DNA of 64,000 nucleotides from Rhypophila decipiens (taxonomy: Eukaryota; Ascomycota; Sordariomycetes; Sordariales; Naviculisporaceae), in contig MU858128.1 of the NCBI GenBank assembly GCA_033297075.1, forward strand, positions 62,001-126,000, read 5' to 3'. The notes beneath the pieces are model-generated. The model made no database searches. It saw nothing but the letters and a program-made list of their open reading frames with translations, and was not told the origin of the DNA. The position numbers were made by a program, and so were the translations under genes. Numbering within the stretch: position 1 is the first letter of the stretch; each line of letters opens with the position of its first letter. Below, in pieces: positions 42,042 through 54,409 of the stretch.

Positions 42042-44774
42042 TTACAAGCACTGACTATAGTAATCATTCTGATAAGTGCACTTGTAAGGGCTCGCGCAGG
42101 TCATGGATCCAGTGAATCCGATACCGCCGCACTGGCCCCACCGCGCGACGGCCTTGTTCGCAGGCAAGGCCTGGATCTTGGCCGCAGCGTGCTCAGCTGC
42201 TACAACGATATAGCTGGAGGGGTTGGTGGTGGGGACACCGGGGAAGATGGACGCGTCGACGACGAACAGGTTGTCGGTTCCGTAGACCTTGGTGTCGAGG
42301 TTTACGACCGAGGATCCGCCCGTGCGACCGTCGTCGGTGCCGATCTTGTTGGTTCCCATCCAGTGGTTGGATCTTCTGTTGGAGTAGGAGACGACCATCT
42401 ATTTGCATTGTTAGTATGGGGGGTGAGATATGGGGGAAGAGGGAAACTTGCGTTATTAACATAATCAGCCGCGGTGGTAGAGGCATTGGGGTACTGCCAT
42501 TGCAAGCCCTGGACATTCTTGAGAGCATTCTGGAGGTTGACGAGACCCTGGATAACAGCCGCCTTGTCGTTGGGGTCCTTGAGGTAAGGAACATCCGACA
42601 CGACGGTGCTCAGCTGGGGAGTGATGGTCATGCGGCCGCGGGAAGTCGCGCCACGGCCGAGGTACTGCGACATGGTCATGGCCTTGCCGTTGGGGGTATC
42701 GAAGCTACCTTCTACACGGGCCGTCCACTGGAGCTGACGGACAATACCGTCAGACCCTCTAATCTCCTCCCAGAACATGGGCCCAATGTTGGGCGCGGCC
42801 TGGGCAAAGATTCCGGTGCGGCTGTTGAGGTAGTTGGACTTGTCGGCCGGGTTGGGGCTCGTCCAGGCCTCGTAAAAGTCGTAAAACTTGACGTCCGGGT
42901 GGGTGATGACCGTGTCGGTGTTGAGGTGGTCGTCGAGGTTGTACCCGACGGGGAGGTTGATCCACTCCTTGCTGTCAATCATGGTCGGACCGTCAGCGGA
43001 CGCCTTGACGACCTCGAGCTGGTCCTTGGGGCCGATGCCGCTGCGCATCAGGATCTTGGCGCTGCCGAAGGTGCCGGCCGAGAGGATCACGCGGCCCGTG
43101 ACGGGGGTCAGGTTGAGGACGCCCTGGTAGCCGCCGTCTCTGAAGGGCTCGAGCTCGAGACCCGTCACGTGGCCGCCCTCGCGGACGACGCGCTTGACGG
43201 TCGTGTTGAGCCAGAGCTTGAAGTTGCTGCGGCCCTTGGCGCTCACGAGGTAAGTGGCCAAGGGACCACCACGCTCGCCGTTGGAGTACATGTAGGGCGT
43301 GTGGGCAAAGGTGCGGTTCTTCTGGTTGGGCGAGTTGTTGGCTGTGACTTGTTGCCAGCCGGAGCGTTGAAGACCGCCGGCGAGAGCGTTGAAGCCCTCC
43401 TGGAGGTACCGCTTGCCGTCCTTGGACGGGGCGTCGGTTCCGGGAATGCGAGAGAAGACACGGCCGATAGCCCCGGCGACATCGCTGGCCTTCCATCCTC
43501 TGGGGAAGAGATAGTCCCAGTCGAGGTTGTAGGGCTAAGTCTAGTTGTCAGTATTCTGGGTTGCTTTTCCATTTTCTTACAAAAATGATCATAAAGTGAC
43601 TTCTTACCTTGAACCAAAGACCGGCGTTAATGGCAGTACCACCGCCGAGAACGCAACCAGCCATCTGATCGGTATCAGTGCAGGCAATGCCACGAGAGTC
43701 GACCCAGATCTGGTTGCAAAGACCAGGGACGTCGAAGCGGGTGAGGTTGGTGCCAACAAGCCAATCAGGCTTGAGAGTACCACCGTGACGGCCCGACGAA
43801 GCAGGGCCCTTCTCGATGAGCAAGACGCTCTTTCCGGACTCGCTGAGCTTGTCGGCAAGGGGGATACCACCGGCACCGCCGCCCACGATAACATAGTCGA
43901 ACGTGGTTCCGGTGGGAACTGGGACGCCAGCAATCGCAGTCTCGGACGGACCAGAACAGCTTTCAGTGACCGTCTTGGTGGCCTTGGCAGCCCAGGCAGA
44001 GTATGATGGGTTGGCAATGGTGGGATCGAAGCCAGCGCCAAAGATGCCCATGCCATTGTTGTGCTGCTCCATGGTGATCTGAGCCGGGCAGGTTGGGTTT
44101 CCGGGCGCCTCGAAGGCCTGGACCCATCCGAGAACCATGAATCCTCCGCTGGTAGCCACGCCGCGGGCCATCTCGCCCTCACCCCACTGGAGACAGTTCT
44201 GGCACCTGAAGCTCAGCGAGAAGTGTGTCGCGTTGATCTTGGAGTGGATCTGCGTAAGCTTGGCATCGCCCTGGTAGACGTCGGGGAGGGCGTATCCCGA
44301 CGCGTAACGGAACGAGGTGTAGACTTGGTCCTCGTGCGGCCATGCCATCAGGAGGAGCGAGTTGGTCATGGGACCTCCAAGAGAGACACCACACCAACCC
44401 GTGTTGACCAGATCCTTGGATGAGCATTCCTGTGGGCGAGGTTAGCTGAGGTACACCAGTCTGATCATGCCTGACGAACCAGGTATCCAATAAACTCATC
44501 GGCATCGGTCGTGAGAGCGTCCGCAGGGAGAGAGACACCAAACTTGAAGCCGCCCTGGGTCTGGGGACCTCCATTGGGAATGCCCCACGTGTTGAAGACG
44601 ATGTCAGTGTCGGGGTCAGTCCATGTCTCTGGGTAGGACGACTGGCCGAGGGCAGCAGGCAGCACTGCATGGACAAAATGTTAGCACACCCTGCCGAGCA
44701 CAACGTCTTTCATGTTCACACGTACGCGTAGCAGCTGCGGCCAGGGACCGGAGAATTCTCGAGGTGGTCTTCAT
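42042..44774 (-). CDS. cdh: Cellobiose dehydrogenase, class IIA (cytochrome + GMC flavodehydrogenase + CBM1)
   Basis: A secreted flavocytochrome that oxidises cellobiose and passes electrons to lytic polysaccharide monooxygenases. Five exons: 44726-44774, 44480-44664, 43608-44429, 42452-43534 and 42042-42398 (831 residues). A signal peptide ([23 protein letters not shown]) precedes a mature N-terminal Gln. The AA8 cytochrome domain has heme ligands Met (GGPM, mature 76) and His (EQHNNG, mature 178). The FAD domain (AA3_1) begins [12 protein letters not shown]; its catalytic His and Asn are in SNHWMGT and VPTTNPSS. The C-terminus is a CBM1 ([11 protein letters not shown]...YYSQCL). The fourth intron (42399-42451) has a GC donor (GCAAGT) with a perfect TACTAAC branch site. 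No LPMO gene lies in the window. Confidence 0.96.
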
Positions 44775-46502
44775 CTTGTGAGAGCAAACACACAAGCGAG
44801 AGAGATTGACACAAAACCGATGCGCAACGAGAAGAAGGGAAAGAAAGGAAAACCAAGCGAGAGCCTGTCAAGCCTTCTTGTATATCACGACTGGGACCCA
44901 GCCCTGGACTGGATTGGCCACCATCTTGATGGGCCACCCTCACCCTTGCTAGCGACAAGTCCCCAGACTGCTATACTCGACTTGGTCAAAAAGGCAGCCT
45001 CCGCGCCGTCTACGACGCTGGACGAAGGCGAGATGAGGAGTAAATGCAAGGTAAGCTGAGTACAAGAATTCCCCGGTAGGTGGGATATTGACAAGATGGA
45101 GTGGACAGCGGCAACCTTGTCCGTGACGACTGTGGCTTGATGTAACTCTATACGTGCAGTCAACGGGGAGCAGGCGAGCATGTCCCCATCTGGAGAACCT
45201 GGTCCCGGGTCTTTTGTACGTTCGAACCGTTGGGTAGCGAAAATAGGTTGTGCATCTGGTTATTAATGAGGGAGCAATGTTGGATGAGACGGTGCTTTCT
45301 TGGTCAGCTGCCCTGCCTCCGGAAAGTGATAACCCCTTCATCAAGCACCTCTACGGCGGGACTTGGGTGCTCAACCTATCACTGTTGGCTGTTGGGAATA
45401 TCCAACATGAAGCTACCGTATAATGGATATCCGTATGAGGGAGGTGTGATGGACTGAAGAAGAGAGACTGCCAACATGGCTTACATGAGATATCATCCTG
45501 TCCAACTCACACTTGCGAGGCGATGAAGATGGTGAGCTTCTCGAAAGCTGGAGAAACCGGGTTCGACTGGCAGCCTACACGTGTAGAAACTCGAGACGAG
45601 GGCTGCCAAATACCGGCCCGCTTCCTGATATGCGACGGATAGATGTCCCGATAATTAGCACGGGGCGCTGCCGAGGGCGTCTTTCAGGCGCGCATCGAAA
45701 TCGACTCGTCCCTGTCCTGGTATGCCCCTGTATCGTCCATGCACAAGTACACGGCATAACAAAGCTGCGTAAGGGTCAAGCCACTTGGCTTGCGTGTAGT
45801 TGCCAATCATGTGGCTCCTAATTCCGTTACCCCTTAGTCGGCCAAGGAATCTCAACGGTAGCCAACGGTCCAGGTTCCTGGGTCAAGCCTCCCGGCGTGC
45901 CGTAGCCTTTCCCCAAAACGGCCCGCGGCAGACCACCTCCGTGTCGATCGCTCCGAACTGTTTCCTGCAAGTAACGGTGCCCGAAGGCCCGAACCTGGAA
46001 ATGGGAAAAGCGGCCGATGGAACGGTCGCCTAGCGTCCCCTTTTTGATATGAAGGATGGAGATGCTATTTCTGCTGTTTGGCGCCCTGCTGACTGGAAAA
46101 GACATCAGTAAAAGAGATCACGATGGAGGAATGATCTTTGAAGCGCCAAGATGGCGGGGTGATTTGTTTCCTGGTTGTAGAATATGTGATGAGCAAGGAA
46201 TTGGAAATCCATAAGAGAAGAGAGTTTGGTTGCATTGAAATGGGTTCGGCGGATCCCAAAAACTGAGCACGATTTGTGATTGAAATAGGAAGGTATGAAA
46301 CATGTCTCCCGAAATGTTTGGGAGGTTTTTCAGTGTATACACCCCAAACGGAGCTAAGAAGAGAAGAAAGGGGTGCAGCTCTCCAAAGTATACTCGCAAC
46401 TGGATGAGCAAAACGACACGTCGAGAGAGAATTCATTTGATGATCAACAATCGACTGTTCGGATTCTAGGTAAAGTCATGCAAAAAGAAAGAAAAAGATA
46501 AA
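44775..46502. promoter_or_regulatory. Upstream region of cellobiose dehydrogenase, to tRNA-Arg
   Basis: 1.7 kb without a gene, containing the cellobiose dehydrogenase promoter on the minus strand. A CACGTG word lies at about 45577. On the minus strand a TTTTT run at 46492-46496, eight bases past the tRNA-Arg 3' end, is the expected Pol III terminator. Confidence 0.5.
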
Positions 46503-46585
46503 CGACCCACGTGCGGCTCGAACGCACAATCTCCAGAGTGGCTGATGAACCGAAATCTGGCGCCTTACCATTTGGCCAGCGGGCC
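46503..46585 (-). tRNA. tRNA-Arg (anticodon UCG) with 11-nt intron
   Basis: A cloverleaf on the minus strand. The acceptor GGCCCGC (46579-46585) pairs with GTGGGTC (46504-46510), with discriminator G. The anticodon stem is CCAGA/TCTGG and the loop TTTCGG contains anticodon TCG. The T arm is GTGCG-TTCGAGC-CGCAC. A very short 11-nt intron (46539-46549) follows position 37; without it the tRNA is 72 nt. A TTTTT terminator follows within 11 nt. Confidence 0.9.
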
Positions 46586-47100
46586 TGAATACTGGTTGTT
46601 GGGTTCAGGGCTGCTTTCACCCCGTCAAGAATTGGAGTGGAGTCCGGACGACAACGCAGGCGATTCGAAACTTGGATCCAAAACTTCTAGAATTTTTGCC
46701 CCACTATCCGTACCCGTGACCCCACTGTTAACCGGAATACTTCAGGGAGCTCAGCGTCAACGAGTCAACGATGGTGGCATTGGAGTCTCTCGTATCTGAT
46801 TCGAGAAGTTATAGAGAGATATTCTCTCGTCGGCTTAGACGTTGTCGTGATAGGCGCAGCAGTCTTGCCGTCCAGTCAATGCCTTCCCTTGGACAAAATT
46901 CATCATAAAACGCGTAACCAAGGAAGGCACAGTAACGCCGAGATGAGACCCCATTGTCAATGTCATGAACACAAGACGGAGGGAGTGGAGAGACGGATCC
47001 CTGCCTTCTCGTTGTCATTCTTGACTGTTCAACCTCTGACTTGAACCAAAGTAAACAGGTTTCCTACTTTGAACATGTTTGATCAAATCCAAGTCGAGAA
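46586..47100. other. Intergenic: tRNA-Arg 5' flank and dioxygenase promoter
   Basis: 515 bp with no gene. It holds the 5' flank of the minus-strand tRNA and the promoter of the prolyl-hydroxylase-like gene. Confidence 0.45.
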
Positions 47101-48033
47101 ATGTTCTCATATCTCGTTCCTCTCTTGGCGGTTGCTTTATTCTTTTATAGTCCCATCGTCGAAATCCTGACGGGAAGAAGCGCCCCGCCTAAGCAAATCC
47201 GGCGGACGCCACTCCCGCCAATAAACAAGGACCTGCTCGCACTTGAGGCGACCAACCGCTCAACGGGACCATCAAGCTGTGGCACTGATTCATACTCAAT
47301 CCATGTGTTTTCGAGAGAGCCTCTCGTGATTTACATCGAGAATTTCATATCTCTAGAAGAAAGGACACATCTCCTTGAGATCAGGTTAGAATGTTACAGT
47401 CTCCTGTTGAGAGTGATGACGACACCGATGGACTAATAATAGCACTCGGTAATTACGGATAGTGACCCCATCTTCGAGCCATCAACCGTTACCCATGATG
47501 GCGGTGATTCCACACTCCGCGACACGACAGTGAGAGATTCCGAGGTGGCTGTGATCCCCCGGACTGACGTCGTGAGGTGTATCGAAGACCGGGCCCGCGC
47601 GTTCCAGGGATGGAGAGACAAGGTCTGGATTGAGAGGCTGCGCGTCCAGCGCTACCACGCCGGCGGTCACTATAATCACCACTTCGACTGGAGCTCAAGC
47701 CGTGGTGGCTGGGGCCGCGTCAGCAGCTTCATGGCTTGGGTTGACGACGATGAAGGCCAGCTCCAGGGCGGCGGGACCGAGTTTCCTCTCCTGAGACCTC
47801 GACCGGACCCAAGGTGGTGCAGCTTTGTCGAGTGTCGGAACGCTACCGAAGCTAGTGAGCAGCATGCAGGTGGTGTGGTGTTTAGGCCACTGGCTGGTAA
47901 TGCTGTCTATTGGGAGAACTTTCGATCAGATAACACTGGGAGGGGCTACGACCAGACTTGGCATGCTGGGCTCCCGGTTGAGAACGGAGTTAAGGTCGGG
48001 CTGAATATCTGGAGTTGGGGGCGGATCGAATAG
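47101..48033 (+). CDS. Prolyl 4-hydroxylase alpha-type 2OG-Fe(II) dioxygenase, membrane-anchored
   Basis: Two exons (47101-47384, 47463-48033; 78-nt intron) encode 284 residues. I chose the acceptor at 47461-47462 because a nearer AG leads to a stop codon, while this one yields EISDPIFEPSTVT in frame. Residues 1-23 are a hydrophobic signal anchor (MFSYLVPLLAVALFFYSPIV). The P4Hc domain shows the iron ligands HFD in GGHYNHHFDW and the histidine in TWHAGLP, with the 2-oxoglutarate lysine in NGVKVGLNIWSWG. Relatives hydroxylate prolines in secretory-pathway proteins, but fungal targets are largely unknown. The length fits small fungal and plant P4H proteins. There is no peptide-binding domain as in animal collagen hydroxylase. 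Confidence 0.9.
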
Positions 48034-49234
48034 AGACAGAGACAGGGTATAGTTATCAGTACACGTGTCGACCCGGGCGGTGTTCCGAGCAATCATGACC
48101 GAATCGCCGAACGGAAGACGACGGGTCGGTGAATGTGATCTCCATATGCATGGAATTTCCGGGAGTCACTGCTCCTCCTGCACGGTGAGACGGCGGGGTG
48201 ACTGACTCACCCCTGCCCCAGATTGTTCCATACAGATACAGTATATGAACATGTCAGACAGAATGCAAGCCAATCCAGTGATATTGTAGATACTAGTATT
48301 CGGATGTTAAATCCACTGAGATCCCCGATAGGGCGGTATTCCGCCATGGATTATACGTCGTTGTCGATATGCGAAAGCGAGCGTTGCGAGGAGCAGGTAA
48401 AGTTGTATCCGCTGACCGGTCTCTCCCGATGACGTCCCGAGTTCATTCGTCGATTTACAGGACTCCTACGGAACTTTGGTGGAAGGCGTAACCGGCATGG
48501 ACTTCTCACAGCGCAATAATGGCCCAACTTGGAAAGAGTGAGTCAACAGCTCTTTTCCGGGCGTGAGAGAGAGCAAATTAAGGTTTTGGCGTTGCTTGGC
48601 CCCAATTTGATGACCAGTGCAATCTTCATTCTGCATTTCACTTCCCTATTCTTTCCATTAATTCGGCGAATTGGCTTCTCAACAGTCCTGAACTCGCTGT
48701 CTTTTATCCCTGTCGACTCGACGACTCGACATTATGCTTTCGGTAGTCGGCACAAAATCCGTCCGCTTGACTTCCCCGAGCGTTACAGAGGCCGTGCCAT
48801 CATGACCCCCCTAGACTTGTTGGGGGTCTGGATTTCAGGCAAGACGAGGCATGGCTCCAGGCAGACTGAGGTATCGTCCTGGCTTACGCAACCAAACAAA
48901 CGGTCAGGGATGCGATGCCTTGGAGCGTTGGCAGGGCTGAAATCGATATCTCATATTGTCAGTACCCCATAGGGCCCATTCCTTAAGTAATATATCAGGC
49001 ATGGAAACATACTTCGATGGCCAGGCCAGGCCATGCATTGTGTTGTCGTTGTCTTTGTTGATGGTTGTTACTGCTCCTTATTTTCTTTCTTTTGTCTTAT
49101 CCAAGTCAATACCGAACTGGATTTCGTTTGTCTTTTAGGCTTGTTGGACTTCGGCCTCGGACTTTGACGTCGATGTTCGGCCGAGGGCAGACATCGGCAT
49201 TGGAGTCTAGCGGCGGCAAACATAACACAACGGC
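48034..49234. other. Intergenic: dioxygenase 3' flank and Zn2Cys6 gene promoter
   Basis: 1.2 kb with no supportable gene. A 7-bp stem with 5-nt loop (GGGGTGA/TCACCCC) lies near 48195-48215 downstream of the dioxygenase stop. An open frame at 48529-48972 has no protein-like feature. Confidence 0.45.
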
Positions 49235-52200
49235 ATGGCGACCAACTGGGAGGACGACTTTACCGAAGCTTCAAGTGGAGGGCCTTCCGAACAGTCTACC
49301 AGTATAGAAGCCCTAGCCTGTGTTACTTGCCGGGCAAGGAAGCTCAAGTGTAAGCTCAGTCGACTCTGCTTCAAGCCCACACCCCCCCCGAGTCGGGCCC
49401 AGAGTTGGTCCGGTTCGCGGGTTGCATTCCGTTCTCCATGTATTCGGTCTTCGCTTTCAGTTCCCAGTTGGCTTACATCCTTCTCAGGCGACAGGAGAGT
49501 CCCGGGCTGCTCCAGGTGTGAAAAGTCCAACAACAATTGTGTTTATCCAGAAACAAGGAGAAAGCCAGCTTTCAAACGAAGAAACGTAAAGGACCTCGAA
49601 CAAAGACTTGGTACCATCCATCCTGTTTACTTTTCCCTTTCTTCCACTATCGTTCTCTGACACTAACTCTGTCTCTGTGTAGCACAGGTCGAGGGGGCCC
49701 TCAAGAATGCTTCGTTTCGAGGAACGAGAAGAGCGGAGAGTATTGCATCTGGAAGCAATGCCTCCGGGCAGTCTCCCGAGAGCACTTTCACTGTCCCGGA
49801 CAGACATGGCTCTGTCTCCCAGGTGCCCGACGAAGACAATGTCAACAGTCCCGAGCCGGGCGAGCTGATGGGATTGGGTCGCTTTGAGGCACTCCCTCCG
49901 GATCAGATGATCGAGGAGCTGTAAGTTGGAGACCCACAAGACGACCTCTGGGATAGCGAACCGCATACTAACCTGTATACCAGACATGATATCTTTTTCG
50001 AGAGCGGACACCCAATCTTACCACTTCGTGGCATGATCCATAAGAACCGCTACATCCAAGCCTTCTACTCAGCACCGCACAAACGACCACCCATGTGTTT
50101 GCAGTATGCGATTTGGACTATGGGGGCCAGCAACCACGACAAGTATCGGCGTTATCATCCTGTATTTTACCGTCGTGCCCGACAATACCTCGAGACGGAC
50201 GAGTTGAAGGTCAGTCAGATGGTGCCACAGATATCCGACTCGTTGCTAAGCCCGTCGCAGGGGTCCGGGGAACATTTTATCACACTTGCTCACGCACAGG
50301 CGTGGGCGCTGTTGGCCATATACGAAGCGGGATGTATGCAGTTCTCAAGAGTCGCCATAAGCTCAGCCAAATGTGTCCGTTTGGTTCATGTCATGGGCCT
50401 CCACAGACTCGACGAACCGGGGGACCAAGACGGAAAAGCATCCCTTCCGCAAACATTGCCGCCGCCACAAAGTTGGGTAGAGCTGGAAGAACGCCGCAGA
50501 GTTTTCTGGTGCGCCTTTTGCATCGATGGGCATAGTAGCATTAGCACGGGGTGGCCAAGCTTGATGAATCTTGATGAGGTACGTACTACACGGCGATATG
50601 TGAGAAAGCCTAGGTCATGCTAATACATAGTTCAAGATTACCACGCACTTGCCAGTCCCCGAAGAAGCCTTTGAAACTGAGAAAGCCGAAAAGAGCTTCC
50701 CGCTTCAGGATGTATTCAACGGTGCACAGTATCCGACGCTTGCCGGAGTTGTCATCAACTGCCACATCTTCAAGGTCTTGCTCAGTCATATCAACCGGCC
50801 TTGGCCAGACGATAGACCACAAGATGTGGACTCGGGTCCGTTTTGGCAGCGCCATCGGGATCTCGATAATATGCTGTCCAACACATTCATGTTTCTTCCC
50901 GAACAATTTCGACTTCCCAAGAACCTGTTGGATCCTATTGCTGTGCGAACGACTCTCAACCTCCATGGGTCCACGATATGCCTTCACAACACAGCCTGGA
51001 GCGTCGCCGACAGGTACAATTTACCAGATGCATTGAAGAACATCAGCAAGACCAGATCGCTGGCCGCCGCACAGGAAATTGTGGGAGTGATAAAGCTACT
51101 CCGAACCGCTGGAGATTTTGTTGTATGTTGCCCTTGACCCATTTGTGCGAGTTTGTCGGAGAGCTGACATTGTCTAGAAACGTCCTCTGACGATTCCTTC
51201 TTTATACTGTGCGGCGGCTGCGTTTATACACCAAGGAATGGAAAACCCAGACGACTTCCCGGTCAGCAATCTCGAATTCATCGTCGAGTCTATCGAGATT
51301 GTCAGCCGGCAGGATGTCATGGCACGAGCATATCTCAACCAACTTGTGCTCGACATCGTCCAAAGCGGTCTCTCAGCGTATATCAAGATCCCATTGCCAC
51401 CTAGCCAATCTCCCGGTACACATATCCCGCTCTTGGCCCGGGGCACGCTATTTCGTCATAATCAGCTTCAGCGCCTTCCCTTTTCTGCTCGGACGGGCAA
51501 TACGATGGAGACTTTGGCAGCGTGGGATAATAGTATGGATTTCTCAGTCGACTTTGAGAATGATGATGGCGCTTCTGCGGCGGGATCCTCGAGATCGGGT
51601 CAGAACAGCAAGCGCAAGCGTGTTGAACCGACAGTAGCATCCTCTCAGCCCCTATTCAGTTTTACGCTGGCGGACAACTGGTTTGGGCAGTGCGGACCGT
51701 TGCACTTTGATCCAATGACGTTGCCTGGGCAATCTGAGCCTGTAACAGCAGCTGCAGGAAGCTCGAGATACCAAGCCACTCTTCCGGACCGAAGTACAGT
51801 TGGCAACTCCAGCAGCGGCCAGCAATCGGGCAGCTTCTTTTCGCCTCAGCGAGCAGCCGGGCAGGCATCGCCGTCAGAGGATCTACTGATGGCTTTTGGC
51901 GCCTTGGACGAGAGCACCTCGACCAGTCCGATTCTCACGTCGCCCATGTCATATGGGGATGTCAACGACCTTTTCGGCTCTGCGGCGGACCCTCATGGAT
52001 ATAACAGCTTCGTGAATAGCGACAACTCTACTCAGTTACCGAACATGGGGATGGGTGTTGGTGGGGATTTGTTTCCAGGCTTGGATGTCTGGGGACAGAT
52101 TCACGATGGTGGGAGTCAGCAGCAGCAGCAGCAACAGCAACTTTTTGGTTCTCAGGAAGGGGACCCCTGGGCTGATCTTCAACAAGCCATGGACCCCGAG

Positions 52201-52251
52201 CCGAGCGAACGTCAACGCCGGGGAGGAGATAATTGGGGATCTGGTGGGTGA
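49235..52251 (+). CDS. Zn2Cys6 transcription factor with fungal-specific regulatory domain
   Basis: Seven exons (49235-49349, 49488-49610, 49683-49920, 49984-50209, 50261-50578, 50631-51122, 51178-52251) encode 861 residues. The binuclear zinc cluster is rebuilt across the first intron: CVTCRARKLKC, then DRRVPGCSRCEKSNNNC, which completes all six cysteines. The basic linker KRRNVKDLEQRLAQVEGAL is a short coiled-coil dimerisation element. The middle region (HAQAWALLAIYEAGCMQFSRVAISSAKCVRLVHVMGLHRLD and ELEERRRVFWCAFCID) is the Fungal_trans (PF04082) domain. The C-terminal 300 residues are Ser/Gly/Gln/Asp-rich with a Gln run, probably an activation region. It is not clearly XlnR, CLR-1, CLR-2 or AraR. 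A target such as the neighbouring cellobiose dehydrogenase is conceivable but unsupported. Confidence 0.9.
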
Positions 52252-53222
52252 CTGACTAATTTTCAAGCGTCTCTCCCCCATGATCTCATCCTTTTGTTTT
52301 GTATAACTTTTGTAAGATGGTGGACATGGAACTATAAAGGTTCTAGACTCTTGTACAACAGGAAAGATAAAGTATCCCGGTGATGGCAAAGGGACAGAGG
52401 TGGTATTGTAATGACTTAATGATAATAGGTAGATAGGTTTTTTCCCTTCTTTCTGGTGGGTTTGGATCATAGCGAGCGAATAAGGGGCTTTGGATAAGGC
52501 CAAAGAAGCCGTTTGTATCAAATACTTGTATACTATTGTACCATTTATATATGGGAATCGGGGCTAAAGGGCTGGGGGAAAGGAGGATCTATGGTACACT
52601 GAAACTAATATACCACTCATTCACTCTAGTTATTCTTTTTTGGTATCCAGATATGTCTCTGACCTTGATATGATTACCGACAACAACAAGTCCAACGAGC
52701 TTCGTTCCGTTTTGTTGATACTACGTTATGGAACCTTTCCGAATCAACGGAGGACGCGTTTTCAGCCCTGAAGAGTAATTCGTACTAGGTAAATCATTGA
52801 TGCATGTATATAACCATCATTGCATAGGACCGTTGAATGCCAAACAAGATAAACACCAAGTTGATCTGTACACGTATTCATCGAGACACGTTTTGCCAAG
52901 TAGGGGGGAAGGATCCTGACTCTTAAGTGTCATTATTATTATTTCGTATTTCTTTTGTTTTGTTTTGGCCCACCTCTCTTGATGAGCCTGATTTGCCCTC
53001 TCCTTTTTAAATGATATAATTCCCATCTAAGCCAGGAAAGCTATGCCGTAACCCAAAGAAAGATTCGCCCATGCAACTACCCCCAATAAAATAATAACAG
53101 AATAAATCCTTGCTTGAAAGGGTGATCGAGGCAGCAAGATACGGGTTCATTGAATTGATATACAGGTTCAGGGACGTTGCGGTGTGATGATTTCGTGAAT
53201 TATAGGGAGAAAGAAACGACCT
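52252..53222. other. Convergent 3' flanks of Zn2Cys6 factor and b5 reductase
   Basis: 971 bp of AT-rich sequence between convergent stop codons, with no gene seen. It is longer than the other convergent spacers here, so a small non-coding RNA cannot be excluded. Confidence 0.45.
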
Positions 53223-54409
53223 TTAGAAAGCAAAGACCTGGTCCCCGAGCTTGCTGACGGGTCTGGCCTTCTTGAAGCCGAGGGCCTCGGTCGTCTTCTT
53301 GAGCCCGCTGATCATGGGGGGAGGACCGCATAGGAGAATCTTGACGTCGTCGGCGGGCTTGGGGAGCCATTTCTGTTGTTACGAAAAAGAACGTTAGCTA
53401 TCCATGCTTCTTATTTTGTGTGCATAGAAAGAGGACAGAGGGCAGGCACATACGGTAATCATATCAGCGGTAACATAGCCAACACCACCTTGCCAATCGG
53501 CAGGGGGCTTGTCGAGAACATAGTGGACGCGGAAACCCTTGTCCTCGGCGGCGAGGGCATCGAGATCCTCCCTGAGCAGAATATCCTGGGGAGTGACATT
53601 GGCAAAGATGAGGTCGACCTCGGTGGTGTCGCCCGTCTTGCGGCCGCGGATGATGGCGCGGACGACCTGGAGCATGGGGGTGATACCGGTGCCGCCGGCA
53701 ATCATTCCAAAGTGGCGCACCATGTTAGGGGTGTAGACAAAGGCTCCCTTGGGACCGCGGACCTTGATGGTCTGGCCGACGCCGAGGCCGGCCAGGTGCT
53801 TGCTGATGTTTCCGGTGGGGTAGGACTTGATCAGGAGGTCAAAATAGCCGGGCTGGTGGTCGCCGCTGATCGGGGTGTAGGAGCGCACGATCTCCTTGGT
53901 GGTGCCGTCGGGCTGGGCAATATTGGCGCCGATGGAGATGTGCTGGCCGATTGGGAGGCCGAGGACGGCCTTCGGGTGAGGGAGGGAGAAGCGGTAACTA
54001 GAGAAGCGCAAAGGGGTCGGTTAGACATCTGAATAGTATCGTGATGTATGCTGGGGTCGAGAGTGTTTGCTTACATGGCGACATTGTGCGAGATGATGGT
54101 CTTCTCCTTGAGCTCGAACTCTTGGAATTGGTCAGGCTTGAGGACCTTCTTGGGTTCTAATATGAGGCGAGGTTTGCTGTCAGTTTTACGTTGTACATTG
54201 GGCCATTGGGCTGCCTGCTGTCGGCTTTTCTAAGCAAGGGGCAACGTCAACATACGCATGTTGAAGAACTTGAGAGCTCCCAGGGCAACCGCCAGGAGGG
54301 CAGCATAGGGCGCCCATTCTGGCTTGGTCAAAAGTGATCCCACGACCAAAAGACCAGCCGGGATGTAAATCCCATCAAAGTATTTCCTCGAGAGGACTGA
54401 TTCGGACAT
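53223..54409 (-). CDS. cbr1: NADH-cytochrome b5 reductase 1
   Basis: Transfers electrons from NADH to cytochrome b5 for sterol, fatty-acid and diphthamide synthesis, at the ER or outer mitochondrial membrane. Four exons (54256-54409, 54075-54156, 53454-53997, 53223-53372) encode 309 residues; the introns are 99, 77 and 81 nt. A membrane anchor ([20 protein letters not shown], then [11 protein letters not shown]) precedes the FAD-binding domain with [27 protein letters not shown] and [10 protein letters not shown]. The NADH domain has [31 protein letters not shown] and [11 protein letters not shown], ending KLGDQVFAF. The YRFSLPHP and WLPKP junctions confirm the splicing. The protein is complete. 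Confidence 0.94.

Noticed and set aside
45200..45235. GTTCGAACC word resembling a tRNA T-loop
   Set aside because: The flanking bases do not form a T stem on either strand and no acceptor or anticodon stem is present.
48529..48972. 147-codon plus-strand frame before the Zn2Cys6 gene
   Set aside because: A weak hydrophobic stretch only, no recognisable family, no convincing exon partners.
46503..52251. A cellulose-use cluster of cellobiose dehydrogenase plus regulator
   Set aside because: The Zn2Cys6 protein does not match known cellulase regulators by visible motifs, and no LPMO, cellulase or transporter gene is present.
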